Under the pieces are notes generated by a model. That model did no database searches. It saw nothing but the letters and a program-made list of their open reading frames with translations, and was not told the origin of the DNA. Below, one piece after another: positions 1 to 5,798 of a DNA stretch of 11,651 nt. Both the position numbers and the translations under genes were made by a program. The stretch is taken from positions 1-11,651 of the forward strand of contig PKCW01000301.1 of NCBI GenBank assembly GCA_002862965.1. Direction: 5' to 3'. Source of the stretch: Pseudomonadota bacterium (lineage in GTDB: Bacteria > Pseudomonadota > Gammaproteobacteria > UBA5335). How positions within the stretch are numbered: the stretch's first letter is position 1; each line of letters opens with the position of its first letter.

Positions 1-414
1 GATGGCGTGGGTGTAGCCCGAGGGCTGCTTCGCCGTGAACAGATCATCCGCGGTCGCCAGTTCGATGTAATCACCGGCGATGATTCGAATTGTCACGCCG
101 CCGTATCTCTCCAAATGCTGCGCAAGGTGGCCGCGCAGGTTGTCGTCGATCTCGTAGGCTGTCGCTTCGACGGCATCGAAATCGAAACCGCCTGCCACCC
201 ACCGATCAAGAAAGGCGCAGGACAGCGCACCGACGCCCGCGCCGGCATCCAGCAGCCGGCAAGTCTGCAAGCTACTTGCAGGGAATAGGGATGCCATGAA
301 ACGGGCAACCCTTGAAGGCGTCAGGAACTGGCCAAGCGCAGCCTTGTGCCGCTGAGTCGTTTGCGGCGCAATCTTGCGGCGTACCGCATCGACTTGATCG
401 AGTTGATTTAGCAC
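1..414 (-). CDS. Adenine-N6 DNA methyltransferase, Eco57I-like (N-terminal part, runs off the window)
   Basis: Only the first 138 codons are present; the frame is open to the window edge. The start chosen is GTG at 414-412, which overlaps the stop of the upstream antitoxin ORF as TAGTG. Visible landmarks: residues 28-33 read GQFLTP, followed by VARFMASLF (a motif X-like SAM-pocket region); residues 54-65 read LLDAGAGVGALS (motif I); residues 87-90 read YEID (acidic motif II); and residues 114-118 read GDYIE (motif III-like). This order is typical of Eco57I/BsuBI-type N6-adenine methylases, in which an NPPY catalytic motif should follow just outside the window. By family knowledge such enzymes modify adenine in restriction-modification or related phage-defence loci. 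Which of these applies cannot be told here. G+C is lower and more uneven than in the core genes (30 of 60 bases at 61-120, 33 of 60 at 361-420), which suggests transfer. No good ribosome-binding site precedes the GTG, so translational coupling is plausible. Confidence 0.8.
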   Translation of the reverse strand, partial: MLNQLDQVDAVRRKIAPQTTQRHKAALGQFLTPSRVARFMASLFPASSLQTCRLLDAGAGVGALSCAFLDRWVAGGFDFDAVEATAYEIDDNLRGHLAQHLERYGGVTIRIIAGDYIELATADDLFTAKQPSGYTHAI

Positions 415-779
415 TAGCCCAAGCTCAACGGGTGTGAAATCACAGGTGTGGAGGATCGCGCAATTCCGCACGCAGCGCCACGAAAAGCAGTTGACCGACG
501 AATCCGCGCCGCGATCCTGTCCTTCATCTGGCGCGTCGCAACACGCAGGTCGTATTCCGTCTGCAGGTTCATCCAGAACCGTGCGTCCATGCGGAAATGG
601 AGGCCCGGACGCAGCGCGGTGTCGGCTGTGATCGGGCGGCGGCCGTTGACCAGCTCGCTGATGCGGCTGGGGGAGACGTCGACGTCAGCCGCGAGCTGGC
701 GCGCGGTGATGCCCATCGGCTTCATGAACTCCTCCAGCAGGATTTCGCCGGGGTGGATTTCGTCGAGCAATTCCGCCAT
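414..779 (-). CDS. higA: HigA-type antitoxin (XRE family HTH), possibly degraded, with aberrant C-terminus
   Basis: 121 residues from ATG at 779-777, preceded by AGGAG six bases upstream; this beats a start further upstream at 869. Residues 8-12 (IHPGE), the HTH around residues 24-46 (ITARQLAADVDVSPSRIS, then ELVNGRRPIT) and the FWMNLQTEYDL segment (69-78) are hallmarks of HigA antitoxins, which bind the HigB mRNA interferase and repress their own promoter. Two oddities. The helix after the HTH reads TALRPG, where the family usually has a second leucine, so a single T-to-C change may have put a proline into a helix. The usual end, near DRIAARIR (residues 87-94), is followed by about 27 extra residues rich in A, S, G and P, running straight into the TAGTG overlap with the methyltransferase. 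No intact higB is present, only a remnant just upstream. DNA binding may persist, but this is inference. Confidence 0.8.
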   Translation of the reverse strand: MAELLDEIHPGEILLEEFMKPMGITARQLAADVDVSPSRISELVNGRRPITADTALRPGLHFRMDARFWMNLQTEYDLRVATRQMKDRIAARIRRSTAFRGAACGIARSSTPVISHPLSLG

Positions 780-791
780 ATCCCGCTCCTG

Positions 792-873
792 GTGGTGGTC
801 CACGATCTCGACCCGGTGCGCGCCGCCGCGCGGCGTTGGCGGGATGCCCCGCGAGTGCACCGTCATCATTCAC
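792..873 (-). pseudogene. higB: Truncated and frameshifted higB toxin remnant
   Basis: Immediately upstream of higA, and in the same frame, the minus strand reads GGAHRVEIVDHH (827-792). This closely resembles the C-terminal end of HigB/RelE-like toxins, where a VEIVDYH-type ending directly precedes the antitoxin gene. Another frame, beginning at 873, reads VND, reminiscent of the conserved RVN(D)QWR segment of HigB, but the intervening residues do not fit, so a frameshift or substitutions are likely. The toxin's own stop codon is missing and the frame continues into higA. The first two-thirds of a HigB gene is absent; in its place is the 3' end of the ATPase gene (stop at 868-866). The short length makes this assignment moderate. 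The alternative is that these codons are only a 5' leader. Confidence 0.5.
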
Positions 874-2059
874 GCCGCCAGTCATCGCCGGGCATGATCC
901 GCTGCATGAACGCATCGAACATCGGCACGGTGAAGGCGGTGTCGCCGTGGCTGGGGCTCCAGATCATGCCTTTCGCAATGAGCTGGTTGCGGATCGGGCC
1001 AAGCGACGTGACTTTCTTGTCCAGCACCTGGGCGACGTCGCCGGAGCGGTGCGGGCCGGGGCCGAGTTCCGCCATGGCGCGCAGGTAGCGCTTCTCGCTG
1101 GGCGTCAGGCGATCGAAGCGGACGCGGAAAAAGCTCTCGTCGAGCGCCGCGATCACTTCGCGCGACGCCTTCTCTACGTCGGCCGGACCTATCGGAGAAT
1201 CCGGTGCGATGTCCCAGACGTGCTTGCCCCACTCCTGCAGGAAGTAGGGATAGCCCTGGGTCTGCTGCACCAGCAGATCGAGCGCGGCAGGCGCGAAGGC
1301 GACGCCCAGCTCGGCGGCGGGTTTGGCGAGCGCGGTGCGGGCGGCGTCGGGCGGCAGCGGGGCGAGGTACGGAAAATCGAACAGCCGCTCGGCGTAGGAC
1401 TTGGCCCGGCCCATGCGGCCGGGGAGCTGCGGCAGCCCGGCGCCCACCAGCATGATGGGCAGTTGCCGCTGCGCGGTGCGGTGCAGCGCGGTGATCAGGC
1501 AGGCGAGCTGTTCCTCCTCGACGTACTGGAGTTCGTCCACGAACAGGATCAGCGCGGTGCCGGCCTGCTGCGCGGCGATGCCGGTGACCTCCAGCAGGTC
1601 CTGCAGGTCGTGCTCCAGATCGCCGTTGTCGGCGAGGCCCGGCTCGGGCTCGAAATCGAGGCCGACCTCGATGTCCTGGTACTTGATCTTGAGGGCGCCG
1701 GCGAACCCTGCGAGCGCGCGCAGGGCGCGCTGGGCGAACGCCCTGGCCTGCTCGGAGCGGGACAGCTTCAGCAGCGCCTGGCGCAACTGCGGCGCGAGGA
1801 TGGCCGGCAGCGAGCGACCCTCGGGCGCCTCGATGCGCAGCGTGTGCATCCCGGCCGCCTCGGCGTCGTCGCGCAGGCGGTCGAGCAGCACGGTCTTGCC
1901 GACCCCGCGCAGGCCCACCAGCAGCACGCTCTTGGCGTGCCGGCCCAGCCGCACGCGCTCGGTGGCGATGCGCACGGTCTCGCGCAGCGCGTCGCGGCCT
2001 GCGAGTTCCGGCGGTGGTGCGCCGGCGCCCGGGGCGTAGGGGTTCCTGATGGGGTCCAT
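866..2059 (-). CDS. AAA/STAND-like ATP-binding protein with C-terminal winged-helix-like region
   Basis: 397 residues from ATG at 2059-2057; a TTG at 2074 with AGGA four bases upstream would add five residues. The N-terminus (IRNPYAPGAG, then PPELAGRD) is characteristic of a widespread family of ATP-binding proteins resembling archaeal-type ATPases. Walker A is GLRGVGKT (49-56), Walker B is LILFVDE (170-176), and IMLVGAGLP (202-210) looks like a sensor strand. Residues 318-385 (LTPSEKRYLRAMAELG through FTVPMFDAFM) have the pattern of a winged helix. By analogy it would be a nucleotide-dependent DNA-binding or switch protein in the cytoplasm; the real role is unknown. It is the first gene of the minus-strand group leading to the antitoxin and methyltransferase, and its stop overlaps an ATG of the downstream frame (ATGA at 869-866). 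Its promoter carries a perfect inverted repeat, which suggests autoregulation by this protein or by the antitoxin (inference). Confidence 0.75.
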   Translation of the reverse strand: MDPIRNPYAPGAGAPPPELAGRDALRETVRIATERVRLGRHAKSVLLVGLRGVGKTVLLDRLRDDAEAAGMHTLRIEAPEGRSLPAILAPQLRQALLKLSRSEQARAFAQRALRALAGFAGALKIKYQDIEVGLDFEPEPGLADNGDLEHDLQDLLEVTGIAAQQAGTALILFVDELQYVEEEQLACLITALHRTAQRQLPIMLVGAGLPQLPGRMGRAKSYAERLFDFPYLAPLPPDAARTALAKPAAELGVAFAPAALDLLVQQTQGYPYFLQEWGKHVWDIAPDSPIGPADVEKASREVIAALDESFFRVRFDRLTPSEKRYLRAMAELGPGPHRSGDVAQVLDKKVTSLGPIRNQLIAKGMIWSPSHGDTAFTVPMFDAFMQRIMPGDDWRRE

Positions 2060-2082
2060 GCGGGGATTATGCAAATATTCCT

Positions 2083-2107
2083 AGAATTATCATAGACGGA
2101 TAATTCT
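2083..2107 (-). promoter_or_regulatory. AT-rich promoter with a perfect 9-bp inverted repeat (operator candidate)
   Basis: The arms AGAATTATC (2083-2091) and GATAATTCT (2099-2107) are exact reverse complements separated by 7 bases. On the minus strand one arm overlaps TATGATAAT (2094-2086), a good -10 candidate lying 27 bases or more before the ATPase ATG. The -35 is weak (TTAAGA at 2112-2107, 15-base spacing to GATAAT). Only 20 of 60 bases at 2061-2120 are G or C, in an otherwise GC-rich window. A dyad covering the -10 is the classic geometry of a repressor site. Which protein binds it is unknown; the ATPase winged-helix region and HigA are the local candidates. Confidence 0.55.
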
Positions 2108-2166
2108 CTTAATTTCACTCAATTCATGTTTTGTTACCCACGGCGCGTCCGATCAGCCGGCGTCGG

Positions 2167-2244
2167 ATGGGGCATTGCTCCGGCGAAGTGCCTGCCGACG
2201 AATTGGCGGAACTGGACATCACGCCGAGCGCGCAGGTCGCGGTC
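2167..2244 (+). pseudogene. Possible N-terminal fragment of a second HigA-like antitoxin
   Basis: On the plus strand the frame from ATG at 2167 contains GEVPADELAELDITP (about residues 6-20). It resembles the start of many HigA antitoxins, whose consensus runs HPGEVLADELAELGITP, with one extra residue between H and G. The similarity stops at about 2244, before any helix-turn-helix, and the frame then runs into the hairpin behind the ABC transporter operon and beyond as an antisense shadow. If real, it is a decayed remnant at the edge of the accessory block. Chance similarity in GC-rich DNA cannot be excluded. Confidence 0.35.
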
Positions 2245-2259
2245 CGATGCGGCTCCCCG

Positions 2260-2279
2260 GGCGCCCATCCGTGGGCGCC
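2260..2279 (-). terminator. Hairpin at the end of the ABC transporter operon
   Basis: A perfect 8-bp inverted repeat, GGCGCCCA and TGGGCGCC, with a 4-base loop, begins inside the stop codon of the minus-strand ATPase gene (TAG at 2281-2279). No T-run follows on the minus strand, so it may be a weak terminator or a barrier protecting the mRNA 3' end rather than a classical intrinsic terminator. Confidence 0.5.
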
Positions 2280-3046
2280 TACCGCGGCACGAACACGCGG
2301 ACGCCGCCGTCGTCGAGGCAGGCGAAGGGGTGGCGATAGAGCCAGCCGAGGCGCTCGGCGGTGAGCAGCGCGGCCGACGGCCCCCAGCAGGCGGCGCCAT
2401 CGGGGCCGAGCAGGAGGGCCAGCGGGCAATAGCGCGCGGCGAGGTTGGGGTCGTGCAGGCTGAGGAGCACGGTCTTGCCGGCCTCCCGCGTCAGGCGCGC
2501 GAGGTGATCCATGATCAGGATCTGGTGGTGCCAGTCCAGGTGATTGACCGGCTCGTCGAGCAGCATTACCGGCGGGTCCTGGGCCAGCAAGGTCGCCAGC
2601 GCGACCCGCCGCCGCTCCCCGCCCGAGAGCGCATCAAGCGAACGCCGGCCGAGGTCGCCGAGTTGCAGTGCGGCCAGCGCATCCGTGATGGCCAGCCGGT
2701 CGGCATCGGACAAGCCGCGCCACGGCGGCTGATGGGCGAAGCGCCCGGCGCCGACGCTTTCCGCCACCGTGGCCGGAAAGCTCGCGACGTCGTCCTGAAA
2801 CAGAAGCCCCAGGCGCCGTGCCCGCGCCCGCGCCGACCAGGCGCCGATCGCGCGCCCCGCGAGCTGGACGGTGCCGCTGCGCGGCGCGCGCAGGCCGGCC
2901 AGCGTATGCAGCAAGGTGGTCTTGCCGCTGCCGTTGGCGCCGAGGATCGCGACCATCTGCCCACCGGCCAGCGCGAAATCCAGCGGCGCGCCCGGGGCGC
3001 GGCCGGGCACGTCGAGCACCAGTTGCCGGGCGGCGAGCGGGCTCAT
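2279..3046 (-). CDS. btuD: ABC importer ATP-binding protein, FecE/BtuD type
   Basis: 255 residues. Start ATG at 3046-3044 overlaps the permease stop (ATGA), showing tight coupling. All ABC ATPase motifs are present: Walker A GANGSGKT (36-43), Q-loop Q84, signature LSGGERRR (140-147), Walker B VMLLDEP (160-166), D-loop HLD (169-171) and H-loop H198. By family it is the cytoplasmic motor that powers uptake of cobalamin, haem or ferric siderophores through the adjacent permease. Substrate cannot be read from the ATPase, so the btuD symbol reflects family resemblance only; FecE/FhuC-type function is equally possible. It is the last gene of the two-gene minus-strand operon and is followed at once by a hairpin. 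Confidence 0.85.
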   Translation of the reverse strand: MSPLAARQLVLDVPGRAPGAPLDFALAGGQMVAILGANGSGKTTLLHTLAGLRAPRSGTVQLAGRAIGAWSARARARRLGLLFQDDVASFPATVAESVGAGRFAHQPPWRGLSDADRLAITDALAALQLGDLGRRSLDALSGGERRRVALATLLAQDPPVMLLDEPVNHLDWHHQILIMDHLARLTREAGKTVLLSLHDPNLAARYCPLALLLGPDGAACWGPSAALLTAERLGWLYRHPFACLDDGGVRVFVPR

Positions 3047-4020
3047 CGCGTGCCGCGCCGGTTCAGCAGGTAAAGGAATACCGGCACGCCGAGCAGCGCC
3101 GTCACCACGCCGACCGGCAGGGCGCGCGGCGCCAGCAGCGTGCGCGCGAGGGTGTCGGAGAGCACCAGCAGGCTGCCGCCGGCGAGCGCCGCGGCGGGGA
3201 TCAAGAGGCGCTGGTCGTTGCCGATGGTGAGGCGCACGAGGTGCGGCACGACCAAGCCGACGAAGCCGACGCTGCCGGCCACGGTCACGGCCAGCGCCGT
3301 GGCGAGCGCGGCCAGCACGTGGATCACGGGTTGCACTCGGGCCACCGGCACGCCGAGGGCCTGGGCCTCGAGGGGGCCGCGCGCCATCACGTTCAGGCTG
3401 CGCCCCAGCGGCCAGGCGAGGCAGGCCAGCAGCGCCAACGCCGCCAGCGCCCACCAGGGCGTCCGCGTCACACCGCCGAGATCGCCCATGAGCCAGAACA
3501 GCATGCCCGGCAACCGCGCCGGATCGGCCACCGCCAGCAGGAAGCTGATCAGGGCGCCCCACCCGGCCGCCAGCCCGACGCCGCTCAACAGCAGCCGCGC
3601 CGGGTTCCAACCGCCACCCCGCCGCGCGAGACCGAACACCAGGGCGATCGAGCCCAGAGCGCCGGCGAAGGCCGGCCAGGCCAGTTGGCCGGCCCCCAGT
3701 CCGGCCATCAGGCCCAGCAGCGCGGCCACGGCGGCGCCGCCGGAAACCCCGAGCACATAGGGATCGGCCAGCGGGTTGCGCAGCATCACCTGCATCAGCG
3801 CCCCCGCAACCGCCAGCAGCCCCCCGACCGCGAAGGCGGCGAGCGCACGCGGCAGTCGCACTGTCCAGACGATCTGACGGGCCAGCGCATCGCCCTGCCC
3901 TGCCAGCGCCAGCGCGACACGCTGCGGGGCGAGCGGGAGCGCGCCCGTCATGAGCGCAAGCACCCCGGCCGCCAGCGCGGCACCGGTGAGCACGATCAGG
4001 GTGACGACGGCGCGAGGCAT
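3043..4020 (-). CDS. btuC: FecCD/BtuC-family ABC importer permease
   Basis: 325 residues, the normal length for this family, almost entirely hydrophobic, with about ten membrane segments expected. Family landmarks: RLPRALAAFAVGGLLAVAG (55-73), then QVMLRNPLADPYVLGVSGG (77-95); and GFVGLVVPHLVRL (252-264), followed by DQRLLIPAAALAGG (269-282). The cytoplasmic loop around residues 210-230 (MARGPLEAQALGVPV) is the usual coupling segment to the ATPase. It forms the inner-membrane channel for cobalamin or iron-chelate import. It overlaps the downstream ATPase gene by ATGA. No periplasmic substrate-binding protein lies next to it; upstream is a divergent phosphatase gene 69 bases away. Start ATG at 4020 has no clear ribosome-binding site. 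A cobalamin specificity is a guess. Confidence 0.85.
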   Translation of the reverse strand: MPRAVVTLIVLTGAALAAGVLALMTGALPLAPQRVALALAGQGDALARQIVWTVRLPRALAAFAVGGLLAVAGALMQVMLRNPLADPYVLGVSGGAAVAALLGLMAGLGAGQLAWPAFAGALGSIALVFGLARRGGGWNPARLLLSGVGLAAGWGALISFLLAVADPARLPGMLFWLMGDLGGVTRTPWWALAALALLACLAWPLGRSLNVMARGPLEAQALGVPVARVQPVIHVLAALATALAVTVAGSVGFVGLVVPHLVRLTIGNDQRLLIPAAALAGGSLLVLSDTLARTLLAPRALPVGVVTALLGVPVFLYLLNRRGTR

Positions 4021-4089
4021 GGCTGGCTATGATAAGCGCATCGGGCGCCGGCAGCAGGCGCTCACGCCCCATCCCGAAAGGAAATCCCC
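4021..4089. promoter_or_regulatory. Divergent promoter region between the btuC-like gene and the phosphatase gene
   Basis: These 69 bases separate two divergent genes and must hold both promoters unless they lie within the genes. TATGATAA (4028-4035) could serve as a -10 on the plus strand (start site about 50 bases before the phosphatase ATG) and, read in reverse as TTATCATA, on the minus strand, where it would give a nearly leaderless permease mRNA. No convincing -35 boxes were found. AAAGGAAA before 4090 is the plus-strand ribosome-binding site. The space is too short for a cobalamin riboswitch, and no B12-box-like sequence was seen. Confidence 0.35.
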
Positions 4090-4860
4090 ATGAAGAGCCC
4101 GTTGCTGGAAACCGCCATCGCTGCCGCCCGCGCCGCCGAGGCCATCATCCGCCGCTACTACGAAGGCGATTTCGCGGTCCAGCTCAAGGCCGACCAGACG
4201 CCCGTGACGGCCGCCGACATCGAAAGCGAGGCAGCCATCCGGCTGATCATCCACGAGCGCTTCCCGGATCATGGGTTCTACGGCGAGGAAGGCGGCATGG
4301 AAAACGCCGATGCCGAGTGGGTGTGGCTGATCGACCCCATCGACGGGACCAAGAGCTTCGTGCGCCGCTATCCGTTCTTCTCCACCCAGATCGCCCTCAT
4401 GCACCGCGGCGAACTGGTGCTCGGGGTCTCCAACGCGCCGTTGTTCGGCGAAATGGCCTGGGCCGAGCGCGGCCACGGCGCCTTTCTCAATGGCGAACGC
4501 GTTCAGGTCAGCGACATCAGCCTGCTCGAGGCCGCCACCCTGTCGCTCGGCAACATCAAGACCCTCGCCGCCTCGCACGGCTGGGCGGGGCTCGGCCAAC
4601 TGGTGCAGGCGGTGAACCGCACGCGCGGTTACGGGGACTTCTACCACTACCACCTCCTGGCGGCGGGCAAGATCGACGTGGTGATCGAATCGGATCTCAA
4701 CATCCTCGACATCGCGGCGCTCACCGTCATCCTCCGCGAGGCGGGCGGCGACGTGACCCAGCTCGACGGTGGCCCGATCGGCCTCGAGACCACCTCGCTC
4801 CTGGCCACCAACGGCCGGCTGCGCCACGCCGTCAATGAACGGCTTGTCCTGAGCGCGTGA
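4090..4860 (+). CDS. Inositol monophosphatase family phosphatase, HisN-like
   Basis: 256 residues from ATG with AAAGGAAA upstream. The family metal-binding motifs are intact: YGEE (64-67), WLIDPIDGTKSF (79-90, with D82 and D85) and the C-terminal LDIAAL with D207. Together they hold the two or three Mg ions that hydrolyse a phosphomonoester. The spacing and text around DPIDGTKSF and the segment YGDFYHYHLLAAGKIDVVIES (split over 181-201) resemble histidinol-phosphatases of the HisN type more than SuhB or CysQ, so histidine biosynthesis (histidinol phosphate to histidinol) is the best guess. No other his gene is nearby to support it. The alternatives are inositol-1-phosphatase or 3'-phosphoadenosine 5'-phosphate phosphatase. 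It is a single-gene unit, divergent from the importer and convergent with the HAD gene. Confidence 0.82.
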   Translation: MKSPLLETAIAAARAAEAIIRRYYEGDFAVQLKADQTPVTAADIESEAAIRLIIHERFPDHGFYGEEGGMENADAEWVWLIDPIDGTKSFVRRYPFFSTQIALMHRGELVLGVSNAPLFGEMAWAERGHGAFLNGERVQVSDISLLEAATLSLGNIKTLAASHGWAGLGQLVQAVNRTRGYGDFYHYHLLAAGKIDVVIESDLNILDIAALTVILREAGGDVTQLDGGPIGLETTSLLATNGRLRHAVNERLVLSA

Positions 4861-4878
4861 ATCTTTGCGGCGCTCGGA

Positions 4879-4896
4879 CCGGCCGGGGACGGCCGG
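4879..4896 (+). terminator. GC-rich hairpin after the phosphatase gene
   Basis: Arms CCGGCC (4879-4884) and GGCCGG (4891-4896) enclose a 6-base loop, 19 bases beyond the stop codon. No T-run follows. It may contribute to termination or simply reflect GC-rich sequence. Confidence 0.3.
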
Positions 4897-4956
4897 CCGC
4901 GAATCAAGCCTGCAAAGGCGCGATGCGCGGGAGCAGGTCCGGGCAGGTGCCGGCCC

Positions 4957-4994
4957 CGTGACGCAGGCAATGCGCAGGACGCGCCTGCGTCACG
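4957..4994. terminator. Strong 12-bp hairpin between convergent genes, covering the HAD stop codon
   Basis: CGTGACGCAGGC (4957-4968) and GCCTGCGTCACG (4983-4994) are perfect reverse complements with a 14-base loop, inside which GCG and CGC can add three more pairs. The HAD gene's TGA (4992-4990, minus strand) is inside the right arm. A symmetric stem between two converging genes fits a bidirectional terminator or mRNA end-stabiliser. There is no T-run on either side, so rho-independent activity is uncertain. Confidence 0.5.
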
Positions 4995-5673
4995 ACCCCT
5001 GCGTCAATGCGGCCGGCAGCCCGCCCTGCCGCAGCGTGAGGACCGGCCAGCCGCGCCGGCGCGCCTGCTCATGCAGCACGGGATCCGGATCGACCGCGAC
5101 GGGATGATCTACCGCTCCCAGAAGCGGCAGGTCGTTGTGCGAATCGCTGTAGAACCAGGTCGGGGTCGGCGGTTCGCCGGCCAGCCACTCGGCCAATCGC
5201 GTCACCTTGCCTTCGCGATAGCAGGGCACGCCGGCCACCCGGCCCGTGTACACGCCGTCCACTTCCTCCGGCTCGGTGGCGATCAGGGCGTCGACGCCGA
5301 ACAGCCGGGCGATGGGCTCGGTGACGAAGCGGTTGGTGGCGGTGATGATCGCCGTGCGGTGTCCCTGCCGACGGTGACGGTCGACCAGCGCCCGCGCCGC
5401 CGGCAGCACGATGGGGTCGATCGACTCGGCCACGAAGCGCTCGCGCCAGGCTTCCAGCCGCTCCCGGGGATGCGCGGCCAGCGGCTGGAGCGCGAAGGCG
5501 AGGAACTCGAAGATTTCGAGCGTGCCCGCCCGATAGGCGTCATAGAAGCGCTGATTCTCGGCGCGGTAACGCGCGCCGTCGACCACGCCCAGCCCGACCA
5601 GATAGTCGCCCCACAGGTGATCGCTGTCGCCGGCCAGCAGCGTGTTGTCCAGATCGAAAAGAGCCAAGCCCAC
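4990..5673 (-). CDS. HAD family hydrolase, subfamily IB (SerB-like phosphatase)
   Basis: 227 residues from GTG at 5673-5671; AGGGGG lies 10 bases upstream, and the protein then begins directly with the catalytic strand, as family members do. An ATG at 5709 would add 12 residues and overlap the rppH promoter region. Motif I is FDLDNT (6-11, nucleophile D7 and acid D9), motif II is ITATN (110-114, T111), motif III is K156 in REGKVTRL, and motif IV is [11 protein letters not shown] (175-185, D177 and D181). The insertion between motifs I and II is the helical cap of the phosphoserine-phosphatase class. The substrate of this subgroup (HAD-IB) is usually unassigned, and a small phosphomonoester is expected. 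The gene is divergent from rppH, a neighbour pairing also seen in pseudomonads. Confidence 0.85.
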   Translation of the reverse strand: MGLALFDLDNTLLAGDSDHLWGDYLVGLGVVDGARYRAENQRFYDAYRAGTLEIFEFLAFALQPLAAHPRERLEAWRERFVAESIDPIVLPAARALVDRHRRQGHRTAIITATNRFVTEPIARLFGVDALIATEPEEVDGVYTGRVAGVPCYREGKVTRLAEWLAGEPPTPTWFYSDSHNDLPLLGAVDHPVAVDPDPVLHEQARRRGWPVLTLRQGGLPAALTQGS

Positions 5674-5740
5674 GCGCTGCGATCCCCCTGCCGATGTGCG
5701 CCGAAGCATACCCACTCGCGCCGGGCGGGTCGAGGCACGC

Positions 5741-5769
5741 TTCAAACCCGGCGGATTTTCTGCTATCTA
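5741..5769 (+). promoter_or_regulatory. Sigma70-type promoter for rppH
   Basis: TTCAAA (5741-5746) and TATCTA (5764-5769, extending to TATCTAAT) are separated by exactly 17 bases, giving a predicted start near 5776 and a leader of about 23 bases before the GTG at 5799. Both boxes deviate from consensus by about two bases, but the spacing is ideal and the segment is locally AT-rich. Confidence 0.5.
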
Positions 5770-5798
5770 ATCATCCCATTGAATTGCGGAGTCCCGCT

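Noticed and set aside
414..869. The longer antitoxin start at 869, giving 151 residues
   Set aside because: ATG at 779 has a good AGGAG, and the family starts there; the extra 30 residues look like the decayed toxin tail.
836..2095. A 419-residue plus-strand frame opposite the ATPase
   Set aside because: Same shadow effect; the minus-strand ATPase has clear Walker motifs and family text, the plus frame has none.
2126..4032. Long plus-strand frames opposite the btuC/btuD-like genes
   Set aside because: Low-complexity R/Q/A/G-rich translations without motifs, fully explained by the ABC genes on the other strand.
4021..4089. A cobalamin riboswitch in front of the BtuC-like gene
   Set aside because: The gap is only 69 bases and shows no B12-box-like conserved sequence.
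5694..5798. A longer rppH start at 5694
   Set aside because: It would cover the probable promoter (5741-5769) and add residues not found in RppH; GTG at 5799 has GGAG and fits the family start.
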